From: Cyanobacteria bacterium OH_CDB_58
GTDB taxonomy: Bacteria > Cyanobacteriota > Vampirovibrionia > Gastranaerophilales > Gastranaerophilaceae
NCBI GenBank assembly: GCA_023435965.1
Contig: JAEZLC010000036.1
Location: 1-5,416 of the forward strand
DNA length: 5,416 bases
Reading direction: 5' to 3'
The notes under the pieces are model-generated. The model saw nothing but the letters and a program-made list of their open reading frames with translations. It had not been told where the DNA came from and ran no database searches. Each line of letters begins with the position of its first letter. Position 1 is the stretch's first letter. Positions 1 to 5,416 of this stretch are shown piece by piece. Both the position numbers and the translations under genes were made by a program.

Positions 1-1256
1 CAGTAAATACTACAGGGCAATTTAATGTCGCCTTGGGTTCTAATGCATTGGCTGCAAATACGACTGGTAATAACAATACTGCCCTTGGATACAGAACCTT
101 GATAACCCATTCTACAAGCAATGCCAACACCGCAGTCGGTTCTAATGCTCTTGCTCTAAATACAGCTTCAGGCAGTACGGCTGTTGGTACGAGTGCTATG
201 GCTACCAATTCTTCGGGATTTGCCAATTCCGCATTCGGAAATGAGGCAATGATGAGTATTTCTACTAGTGGTTGGAACACTGCCTTAGGCTTTTCCTCAC
301 TCAGAAATGCTACAGCGGGTCAGTTGAATACGGCTGTTGGTGCTTATGCAATGGCAACAGCATCATCAAATAACGGATCAGACAATACAGCGGTTGGTGC
401 TTATACTTTAAATGGTGCAAACACTGGTTCCTGGAATACGGCTATCGGTTCATACGCCTTTAATCTTAATAATGGAGGGGGTTCAACTGTTGCCATAGGA
501 CATCGCTCATTGTTCAACAACTCAACGGGAAGCTTTAATGTTGCGGTTGGAAACGGAGCCTTGGAAGTAAACACAACAGGTGGTAGTAGTGTCGCTATTG
601 GATGGCAAGCACTACATTCAAACATTACAGGTAGTGATAACGTTGCTGTCGGCTTGGATTCTTGTACTAATGTAACTTCTGGCAGTAGAAATATATGTTT
701 AGGTACTCGTTCTGGTCCAACTACGGTGGGTGCATATAATGATCAGTTGTTTATTGATACAGTGGCTTCTGATACGCCACTGATAAGAGGGAACTTTAAC
801 ACAAACACAATTACAATAAACGGAGTTCATTACGTTACGGGTAACAGTTATACTAACGGCTCTACCCTCGTAACTTCAGACAAAAGACTCAAGAACATCC
901 TTGGAGAATATACTTCAGGTATAGAAAAGTTAAATCAGGTCCACACGGTAAAATTTGTATACAAAAATGACAAGCAAAAACGTGTGAGAGCTGGAGTTAT
1001 TGCTCAAGAACTCCAAAAAATATTCCCGGACTCTGTTCAAAAGGGAGAAAACGGAAACCTATACGTAGATAACAGCGAGATAATTTACTCAATGGTGAAT
1101 GCTGTTAAAGATATGTATAAAAAAGTTCAAACTCTAATCGCCAAAGTGACAGGTCTTGAGACAAAAGTTACAAAGCTTGAGAAAGAAAATGCTGCTCTAA
1201 AAGTTCAGTTAACTGAAATCAATAAGCGGTTGAGTAAATTGGAAAGTAAAAAATAA
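1..1256 (+). CDS. Repeat-fibre protein with C-terminal Peptidase_S74 (intramolecular chaperone) domain, 5'-truncated
   Basis: The reading frame is open from the window edge (first full codon at 3) to TAA at 1254-1256. The real start therefore lies upstream, and the TTG at 33 is an internal repeat codon. In order, the protein has: (1) a tandem array of 17-residue NTAVG-type repeats (24-740), similar to beta-roll head repeats of trimeric adhesins and phage fibres; (2) a linker containing DQLFID and TPLIRGNF (741 to about 872), a motif I associate with the region before S74 domains; (3) a Peptidase_S74 domain from 876, with SDKRLK, AGVIAQELQKIFPDSV and a VDNSEIIYSMVNAVKDM helix; (4) a heptad coiled coil (1134-1253). 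In characterised S74 proteins such as endosialidases and T5-type fibres, the domain drives trimer folding and then cuts itself off at the Ser. Cleavage at 876 would release 126 residues. The N-terminal anchor or signal is out of view, so phage fibre and cell-surface adhesin cannot be told apart. Domain assignment is firm; biological role is inferred. Confidence 0.9.
   Translation, partial: VNTTGQFNVALGSNALAANTTGNNNTALGYRTLITHSTSNANTAVGSNALALNTASGSTAVGTSAMATNSSGFANSAFGNEAMMSISTSGWNTALGFSSLRNATAGQLNTAVGAYAMATASSNNGSDNTAVGAYTLNGANTGSWNTAIGSYAFNLNNGGGSTVAIGHRSLFNNSTGSFNVAVGNGALEVNTTGGSSVAIGWQALHSNITGSDNVAVGLDSCTNVTSGSRNICLGTRSGPTTVGAYNDQLFIDTVASDTPLIRGNFNTNTITINGVHYVTGNSYTNGSTLVTSDKRLKNILGEYTSGIEKLNQVHTVKFVYKNDKQKRVRAGVIAQELQKIFPDSVQKGENGNLYVDNSEIIYSMVNAVKDMYKKVQTLIAKVTGLETKVTKLEKENAALKVQLTEINKRLSKLESKK
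24..740 (+). repeat. 14 tandem 51-bp (17-residue) NTAVG-type protein repeats
   Basis: Aligning the Asn (or equivalent) of each N-[TVS]-[AV]-[VLIF]-G core gives unit starts at 24, 75, 126, 174, 225, 276, 327, 384, 435, 486, 537, 588, 639 and 690. All intervals are 51 bp except one of 48 (126 to 174) and one of 57 (327 to 384). The consensus is roughly NTAVGSxALxxNTTGSx. A partial unit (NTTGQF) precedes position 24, so the array continues off the left edge. Such repeats are expected to build a trimeric beta-roll stalk or head. Units are degenerate at DNA level, so this is an ancient protein repeat and not a recent DNA duplication. Confidence 0.92.
876..893 (+). other. Predicted S74 autocleavage site with Ser-Lys dyad
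   Basis: The codons read S-D-K-R-L-K, with Ser at 876-878 and Lys five residues later at 891-893. This matches the spacing of the Ser911/Lys916 dyad of endosialidase NF, where cleavage occurs just before the Ser. The dyad looks intact, so autoproteolysis is predicted but not shown. Confidence 0.75.
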
Positions 1257-1281
1257 AAAAGAGGCTTAAAGCCTCTTTTTT
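1255..1281. terminator. Bidirectional intrinsic terminator between convergent genes
   Basis: The core is GAGGCT-TAA-AGCCTC (1261-1275), flanked by A6 on the left (1255-1260) and T6 on the right (1276-1281). This gives a 12-bp perfect stem with a 3-nt loop. Read on + it is a GC-rich stem followed by U6, immediately after the fibre gene stop. Read on - it is the same, 21 nt past the obg stop. It can serve both genes. Confidence 0.92.
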
Positions 1282-1301
1282 ATTGAATTTTCAATAAAGC
1301 T

Positions 1302-2567
1302 TTATTGATAGTAATCGAACTCAATATGTCCGATTTTGACTGTATCGCCGTCTTTTATTCCGGCTTCTTTCAGTGCTTCAAAAACGCCCATGTTCATCAT
1401 GATATTTTGGAATCTGTGAATTTGTTCGTAGTTTCTTGAGTCTGTTACGTTGGCAAGACGAATTATCTTTCCGCCCTCTACCACATAAGATGTTTTATCA
1501 ACTTTGTATACTCCGTATGCACTGTCGTCATTGTCAAAAGCACCTAAGTCTTCTTCAACTTCCACCTCAAACTGAGGTTTTGGAATCTCTTCAACTTTAG
1601 TTATGACAAATTTCATAAACTCATCCAGCTTTTCTTTTGTTGCGGCTGAAATCAAGAAAACATCTTCTGCTAAATCTTTGAATTCTTTGTACAGCTCTGA
1701 TTGTGTCTCAGAGTCAACCGAGTCTATTTTGTTAAGTGCAACAACCTGATATACGTCTGAGAGTCTTGTCCCGTGTTTTTTTAGTTCATTGTTGATTATT
1801 TTATAGTTTTCAACAGGATTTTCTTGGGTTATATCTACAACATGGATTAAGAAACGGCATCTTTCAACGTGTCTTAAGAATTCATGACCTAATCCGACAC
1901 CTTCTGATGCTCCTGCGATCAATCCGGGGATGTCCGCAACTACGAAACCATCACCGTTTGGCTTTCTTACTACGCCAAGATGCGGAACAAGAGTTGTGAA
2001 AGGATAATCCGCTATTTTGGGTTTTGCAGAGCTGATAACGCTTATTAGAGTTGATTTTCCTGCATTTGGCATTCCAAGTAGCCCGATGTCTGCGATTAAT
2101 TTCAATTCTAATTCTAAATCTCTTTCGATCCCTGCTTCTCCGGGTTCACAAAATTGCGGGGATCTTTTTTGAGAAGTTGCAAAGCGAGCGTTACCTCTTC
2201 CTCCTCTTCCGCCTTTTGCTATCAATACTTTTTGTTCAGGCTCTATTAAATCCGCAATTATTTTGTTTGTAGCGAGATCTTTTACTGTTGTTCCAACAGG
2301 TACTTTTATGTAAAGGTCTTTCCCGCATTTGCCGTGCTGGCTTTTACCTCTTCCATTTTCGCCTTCTTGGGCTTTGAAAATAGATTGATATTTAAAATCC
2401 ATCAATGTTGTCATATTTTCTTCAGCTATGAAATAAACGTCGCCGCCTCTTCCTCCGTCGCCACCCGCAGGGCCACCCATGTCAACATATTTTTCTCTTC
2501 TCCAGGCTACCATTCCGTTTCCGCCCTTGCCTGAGAGTATTTTTACTTTTGCTTTATCTAAAAACAT
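1302..2567 (-). CDS. obg: Obg-family GTPase (ribosome assembly)
   Basis: A complete 421-residue Obg (also called ObgE/CgtA), an essential GTPase that binds the large ribosomal subunit and links ribosome maturation to stress and (p)ppGpp signalling. The N-terminal Obg domain (about 1-157) has the glycine-rich stretches GKGGNG, GGPAGGDGGRGG and KGGRGGRGN. The G domain (about 158-328) has G1 GMPNAGKST at 165-173, switch YPFTT at 188-192, G3 DIPGL at 212-216, G4 NKID at 279-282 and G5 SAA at 307-309. The C-terminal OCT domain (about 341-421) includes YVVEGGKIIRLA and ends in FDYYQ. The ATG start is supported by AAAAGG with a 5-nt gap to the start. From memory, the G domain (KPKIADYPFTTLVPHLGVVRK) is close to cyanobacterial Obg. 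It is convergent with the fibre gene and downstream of the acyl-activating enzyme. Nothing is missing. Confidence 0.98.
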   Translation of the reverse strand: MFLDKAKVKILSGKGGNGMVAWRREKYVDMGGPAGGDGGRGGDVYFIAEENMTTLMDFKYQSIFKAQEGENGRGKSQHGKCGKDLYIKVPVGTTVKDLATNKIIADLIEPEQKVLIAKGGRGGRGNARFATSQKRSPQFCEPGEAGIERDLELELKLIADIGLLGMPNAGKSTLISVISSAKPKIADYPFTTLVPHLGVVRKPNGDGFVVADIPGLIAGASEGVGLGHEFLRHVERCRFLIHVVDITQENPVENYKIINNELKKHGTRLSDVYQVVALNKIDSVDSETQSELYKEFKDLAEDVFLISAATKEKLDEFMKFVITKVEEIPKPQFEVEVEEDLGAFDNDDSAYGVYKVDKTSYVVEGGKIIRLANVTDSRNYEQIHRFQNIMMNMGVFEALKEAGIKDGDTVKIGHIEFDYYQ

Positions 2568-2572
2568 TGTTA

Positions 2573-2578
2573 CCTTTT
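2573..2578 (-). promoter_or_regulatory. Ribosome binding site of obg
   Basis: On the - strand AAAAGG ends 5 nt before the ATG at 2567, within a purine-rich run (AAGAAGAAAAGG). This fits a modest Shine-Dalgarno sequence and supports the chosen start. Confidence 0.7.
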
Positions 2579-2593
2579 CTTCTTAATTAATTT

Positions 2594-2627
2594 GCACAAC
2601 CTCGTTGCTTATGCAACAAAGTTGTGC
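2594..2627 (-). promoter_or_regulatory. Stem-loop in the obg leader
   Basis: An interrupted inverted repeat: GCACAAC (2594-2600) pairs with GTTGTGC (2621-2627), and GTTGC (2604-2608) pairs with GCAAC (2613-2617) around a TTAT loop. A 3x3 internal loop (CTC/AAA) separates the two stems. AT-rich flanks (TAATTA at 2584-2589 against TAATTA at 2634-2639) could extend it. No T-run follows it on the - strand, so it is not a canonical intrinsic terminator. It lies 15 nt upstream of the obg Shine-Dalgarno sequence and does not cover it. It could be a 5' leader stabiliser, a protein-binding site on RNA or DNA, or a processing site. Confidence 0.7.
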
Positions 2628-2641
2628 GTGAACTAATTATA

Positions 2642-2669
2642 ATTATAGAATAAACAATTTAAAAACCAA
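2642..2669 (-). promoter_or_regulatory. Candidate sigma70-type promoter for obg
   Basis: On the - strand TTGGTT (2664-2669) is followed by a 16-bp spacer and a perfect TATAAT (2642-2647). A second TATAAT abuts it (2636-2641). Transcription would start near 2635, giving a leader of about 68 nt that begins almost directly with the stem-loop. The -35 match is weak and the region is AT-rich, so the call is tentative. Confidence 0.45.
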
Positions 2670-2687
2670 AAAGGTTGAAAAGAAAGA

Positions 2688-4535
2688 CTAATTGTACATC
2701 GCCTCTATTTGATGTCTGTATCTTTCATAAACTTCATTTTTTTTGATTTTTGCAGTCATAGTCATTAACCCGTTTTCTGGAGTGAAAGCTTCAGGAACGA
2801 AGTCTATGTTTGCAAGTCTTTCGTGGCTTCTAAATGTTTTTCTTTCTTGTATTTTTTCTCTTAGTTCTTTTAGAACTTCGTTTTTAAGGTCATTACAAGC
2901 AAGAGGGTTTGAAACGTTAATTTTTCTTTTCGCCGCAAATTCTTTTAATGCATCAACGTCAGGAACAATAAGTGCGCTCAATGCATTTTTATCTTGTCCA
3001 GCTAGAACTATTTGTTTAACGAACGGGCTAGACATGCAGCTTTGCTCAATAGCTTCCGGCTCAATGTTTTCGCCATTTGAGAGAACTATAATATCTTTTG
3101 CTCTACCTGTTAGAACAAGACAATTATCCTCTGTAAGCCATCCAATATCACCTGTCACGAAGTAACCGTTTGAAAGAAGAACTTTCTTAGAACTTTCAGG
3201 TTCTTTGTAGTATCCTTTCATAACTTGCGGTCCTTTTGCCAGTACGATTCCTTTTTGACCTTTCGGAAGAGGATGATATGTCTCTGCATCAACAATCAGA
3301 AATTCTGTGTTTGGAAGTGCAGGTCCGGTAGAATATGGTTTGTTGTCATCTTCTCTTCTTACTGCAAGAACAGGAGCTGTCTCTGTAAGCCCGTAGCCTA
3401 CGTATACTTTTATTCCTACTGAAGAGAAAAAGTCATCAATATGTGCAGCTAACGCACCGCCGCCACTTATTCCTTTTATAAATCTTCCTCCTATCGCCTG
3501 ATAGAATTTCTGGTAGATTAATTTTTGTCCTAAGTTGTGAACAGGAGTTAGTGCTGAAGAAGTAATCTGACATTTAATTTTTTTAAGCACAGATGCATTT
3601 TGGTTGTATATGCAGGTATTGTCTACAATTCTCTTTTCTAAATCGCGTTTTAAAGATGATGATAGGAAGAAGTTGACTATAGACCTAAATGCCGCAGGTT
3701 TTTTCTTTATTTCAGTAAACACACCCTCGTAGATTGCTTCCCAAATTCTGGGAACTGCAATCAGGTAATGTGGTCTATGTTTTTGTAAGTCCTTTTTGAA
3801 ATGTTTTACGTTTGTATAACAGTTTTTTGTACCGATTGAAAGCAAATAATATTCGCATGTTCTTTCGTATGCATGCCAGATTGGAAGGACAACCGTTACA
3901 GTTTTTGTCTCTTTAAGGTTTAAGACAGACGGGATAGCTACAAGTTGGCTTGCAAGGTTTTTGTGAGAAAGCATGATTCCTTTTGGCTTCCCTGTTGTGC
4001 CTGAACTGTATATTAAAGTCGCAAGGTCTTCTGCGTCAATGTCGACTTTGTTAAATTCTTTTGTTTTTCCAAGCTCTATAATTTGTTCGAAGGTTAAGAT
4101 TCTGGTATTGAACGATTCAACTTGTTCGATTTTTTCGTTGCCTGTGTAGATTATGAATTTAGTTTCTTTGTTTGAAAGGAAATCCTTAAATTGATTTATG
4201 ACGCTTTTGCTATCGGTAATCAATGCGATGCTGTCACTTTGTTCGTAGATATATTCTAATTCGTTTATAGGTGCCAATGAGCCCCTTACAGCGTTTACCG
4301 CGCCGCATCTTAATATCGCCTGATCTAATATCATCCATTTAGAACTGTTTTCACTGAATTGTGCAAGATGCATGCCTTTTTCTATCCCAAGAGATTGAAG
4401 GGCTGCAGATGCATATATTATGTCTTGTTCCATTTGCTTGTAGGTTGTTGTATATCCTGAATAATCATCGGATAAAGCTATGTGGCTTCCGTATTTTTTT
4501 GAGCTTTCACTGATAATTTCGTGTATAAGTTTCAA
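2688..4535 (-). CDS. Long-chain acyl-CoA/acyl-ACP synthetase (AMP-forming)
   Basis: A complete 615-residue member of the ANL adenylating superfamily, long-chain FAA1-like group. It activates fatty acids with ATP to an acyl-adenylate, then transfers the acyl group to CoA or ACP. Visible motifs are the P-loop YSSGTTGKPKG (176-186), GGRFIKGISGGGAL (349-362), YGLTET (381-386), TGDIGWL (461-467), the hinge and adenylate-binding GRAKDIIVLSNGENIEP (477-493), and a C-terminal TAKIKKN with likely catalytic Lys596. The region 349-530 recalls the cyanobacterial acyl-ACP synthetase (Aas, Slr1609 type), so ACP may be the natural acceptor; this is from memory. The start is TTG: AGGAG lies 9 nt upstream, an in-frame TAG sits at 4548-4550, and the next Met is residue 35, inside the conserved N-terminal fold. 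No transmembrane segment stands out. It lies 130 bp downstream of the exonuclease and 120 bp upstream of obg, same strand. Confidence 0.93.
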   Translation of the reverse strand: MKLIHEIISESSKKYGSHIALSDDYSGYTTTYKQMEQDIIYASAALQSLGIEKGMHLAQFSENSSKWMILDQAILRCGAVNAVRGSLAPINELEYIYEQSDSIALITDSKSVINQFKDFLSNKETKFIIYTGNEKIEQVESFNTRILTFEQIIELGKTKEFNKVDIDAEDLATLIYSSGTTGKPKGIMLSHKNLASQLVAIPSVLNLKETKTVTVVLPIWHAYERTCEYYLLSIGTKNCYTNVKHFKKDLQKHRPHYLIAVPRIWEAIYEGVFTEIKKKPAAFRSIVNFFLSSSLKRDLEKRIVDNTCIYNQNASVLKKIKCQITSSALTPVHNLGQKLIYQKFYQAIGGRFIKGISGGGALAAHIDDFFSSVGIKVYVGYGLTETAPVLAVRREDDNKPYSTGPALPNTEFLIVDAETYHPLPKGQKGIVLAKGPQVMKGYYKEPESSKKVLLSNGYFVTGDIGWLTEDNCLVLTGRAKDIIVLSNGENIEPEAIEQSCMSSPFVKQIVLAGQDKNALSALIVPDVDALKEFAAKRKINVSNPLACNDLKNEVLKELREKIQERKTFRSHERLANIDFVPEAFTPENGLMTMTAKIKKNEVYERYRHQIEAMYN

Positions 4536-4544
4536 AATTCCTAA

Positions 4545-4549
4545 CTCCT
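4545..4549 (-). promoter_or_regulatory. Ribosome binding site fixing a TTG start for the acyl-activating enzyme
   Basis: A perfect AGGAG on the - strand ends 9 nt before the TTG at 4535. With the in-frame stop overlapping it (TAG, 4548-4550), TTG is the only usable start that keeps the full N-terminus. Confidence 0.8.
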
Positions 4550-4665
4550 ATTTGTCTTATTCTTTTAAGTACATCAAAATTTAAAGTTGCTAAAAAAGCT
4601 TTTGAAATGTAAATAAATATTAATTTTTTCTAAACACATTAATTGACGCAGATTGTTTTGTTTTG

Positions 4666-5416
4666 TTAATTTTCGCCCTTTCTGTCGGGTTTTAATATTT
4701 GAATATTTCTTGTTTCAGAAAGTTCCTGTCTGGCACTTTTGATTTTATCTCTGAGTTCTTCGTTAAGACTGTATCCTGAAACGAGCCTGTCTACAAAACC
4801 GTGGTTTAGTTTTACGGCTTTATCGAGAGCTCCTACTTCGTCAAGCATATCCTTAATTTCCATAAAATTATAACCGAAGCCGTGCTTCAATTGGTACACA
4901 AGAGTTTCTCCTGATGTTGCCTGAATTGGTTCGCCGCCTTGCTCGAAGTATATCTTGAAAATAGATTTTAAATCCTGTATTTCAGACTGCATTACTTGAA
5001 TTGCCTGCTGAATTCTTAAATATCTTTCAAAAAGGTATTCAATATTGTCTAATTGCTGAATTTGCCATGCATATTTTTGTTCGAATAATTTTTTTAATTT
5101 TGGATAAGCTTGAGCAAGACCGATTGTATCAGCCATAGCTCTGTGTCTTGTGCTGTATTCGACTCCAAACTTTTTCATCAGTGCTTCAAGCCCGCAAGAA
5201 TCCAGGTCCGGATATATTTCTTTGAACATAATCTGAGTGTCGATTCTTTGGTTTGTCAGTGGCTTGTTATAGTGTCTCATGCTCGCTTCATTTAAGAAAC
5301 TGTAGTCAAAAATAGCGTTGTGAGCGACTATTGGATAGTCTTTTATGAAATCAAGAATTTGAGGTAAAATTTCTTCTTCTTTAGGAGCATCTTTGACCAT
5401 CTCTTCGTTGATGCCG
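4666..5416 (-). CDS. DnaQ/PolC-epsilon-type DEDDh 3'-5' exonuclease with C-terminal extension, 5'-truncated
   Basis: The frame stays open through the right edge: GINEEMVKDAP is the typical TGIT/NEEM segment between Exo I and Exo II, so the ATG at 5398-5400 is internal. Exo I (DxExT) and the true start lie outside the window. Exo II is VAHNAIFDYSFL, with catalytic Asp at 5305-5307. Exo III is HRAMAD, with His at 5143-5145 and Asp at 5128-5130, which places it in the DEDDh family. These enzymes remove 3' nucleotides from DNA as replicative proofreaders or repair nucleases. After the nuclease fold (about 5088 to the stop) comes an extension of about 140 residues: a helical, coiled-coil-like stretch, then a GYNFMEIKDMLDEVGALD segment and a charged tail. 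I do not recognise this part. No polymerase sequence follows, so it is not a full PolC. Expected full length, by comparison with the family, is about 300 residues. It is the first of three - strand genes. Confidence 0.9.
   Translation of the reverse strand, partial: GINEEMVKDAPKEEEILPQILDFIKDYPIVAHNAIFDYSFLNEASMRHYNKPLTNQRIDTQIMFKEIYPDLDSCGLEALMKKFGVEYSTRHRAMADTIGLAQAYPKLKKLFEQKYAWQIQQLDNIEYLFERYLRIQQAIQVMQSEIQDLKSIFKIYFEQGGEPIQATSGETLVYQLKHGFGYNFMEIKDMLDEVGALDKAVKLNHGFVDRLVSGYSLNEELRDKIKSARQELSETRNIQILKPDRKGEN

Noticed and set aside
33..35. TTG as the start of the fibre gene
   Set aside because: The frame is open to the window edge, and the residues before it (VNTTGQFNVA) continue the repeat, so the start is upstream.
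24..740. CRISPR or other DNA-level repeat array
   Set aside because: The repeats are in frame, degenerate at synonymous sites, and have no spacer structure; they are protein repeats.
2655..2672. Possible terminator after the acyl-activating enzyme (AACC-TTTTT-GGTT then T-run on the - strand)
   Set aside because: The stem is only 4 bp and overlaps the candidate obg -35 box; too weak to call.
2743..3165. 140-codon open frame on the + strand inside the acyl-activating enzyme gene
   Set aside because: It is fully antisense to a well-supported gene and has no recognisable domain. The other short antisense frames (401-625, 2051-2272, 2334-2534, 3225-3422, 5110-5295) were rejected for the same reason.
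4594..4603. AAAAGCTTTT palindrome between the exonuclease and acyl-activating enzyme genes
   Set aside because: It is a short loopless AT palindrome in AT-rich spacer and cannot form a terminator hairpin. I see no convincing promoter in this 130-bp gap on the - strand either.
4643..4671. Promoter-like TTGACG with 17-bp spacing to TTAATT on the + strand
   Set aside because: The -10 match is poor and it would drive antisense transcription into the exonuclease gene with no + strand gene downstream; likely chance.
5398..5400. ATG as the start of the exonuclease gene
   Set aside because: Upstream codons encode GINEE, which continues the conserved family motif, and the Exo I motif would be missing otherwise.

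Overview
The window is AT-rich bacterial DNA with four protein-coding genes: one on the + strand (left) and three on the - strand (right). The two outermost genes run off the window edges. The best guess for the source is the cyanobacterial side of the tree, most plausibly a non-photosynthetic, AT-rich Vampirovibrionia/Melainabacteria-type (Gastranaerophilales-like) genome. This rests on remembered similarity of the Obg GTPase and the acyl-activating enzyme to cyanobacterial homologues, not on a database search.

Left region (1-1256, + strand): the 3' part of a fibre/adhesin-like surface or phage-tail-type protein. It has at least 14 near-perfectly periodic 17-residue repeats (NTAVG type), a short linker, and a C-terminal Peptidase_S74 intramolecular chaperone domain with an intact Ser-Lys dyad. 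It ends in a heptad-repeat coiled coil. A symmetric hairpin flanked by A6 and T6 (1255-1281) separates it from the convergent obg gene and can terminate transcription both ways.

Middle and right (1302-5416, - strand), in transcription order: a DEDDh 3'-5' exonuclease of the DnaQ/PolC-epsilon type with an unrecognised C-terminal extension (truncated by the right edge); a long-chain acyl-CoA/acyl-ACP synthetase that starts at TTG; and the ribosome-associated GTPase Obg. The intergenic gaps are about 120-130 bp, so the three may be only loosely co-transcribed. A candidate promoter and a strong stem-loop lie immediately upstream of obg. The three genes serve replication/repair, fatty-acid activation and ribosome assembly, with no obvious common pathway.

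No complete novel system is evident. The points most worth a second look are the S74 repeat fibre beside housekeeping genes with no other phage gene in view, the exonuclease C-terminal extension, and the stem-loop in the obg leader.
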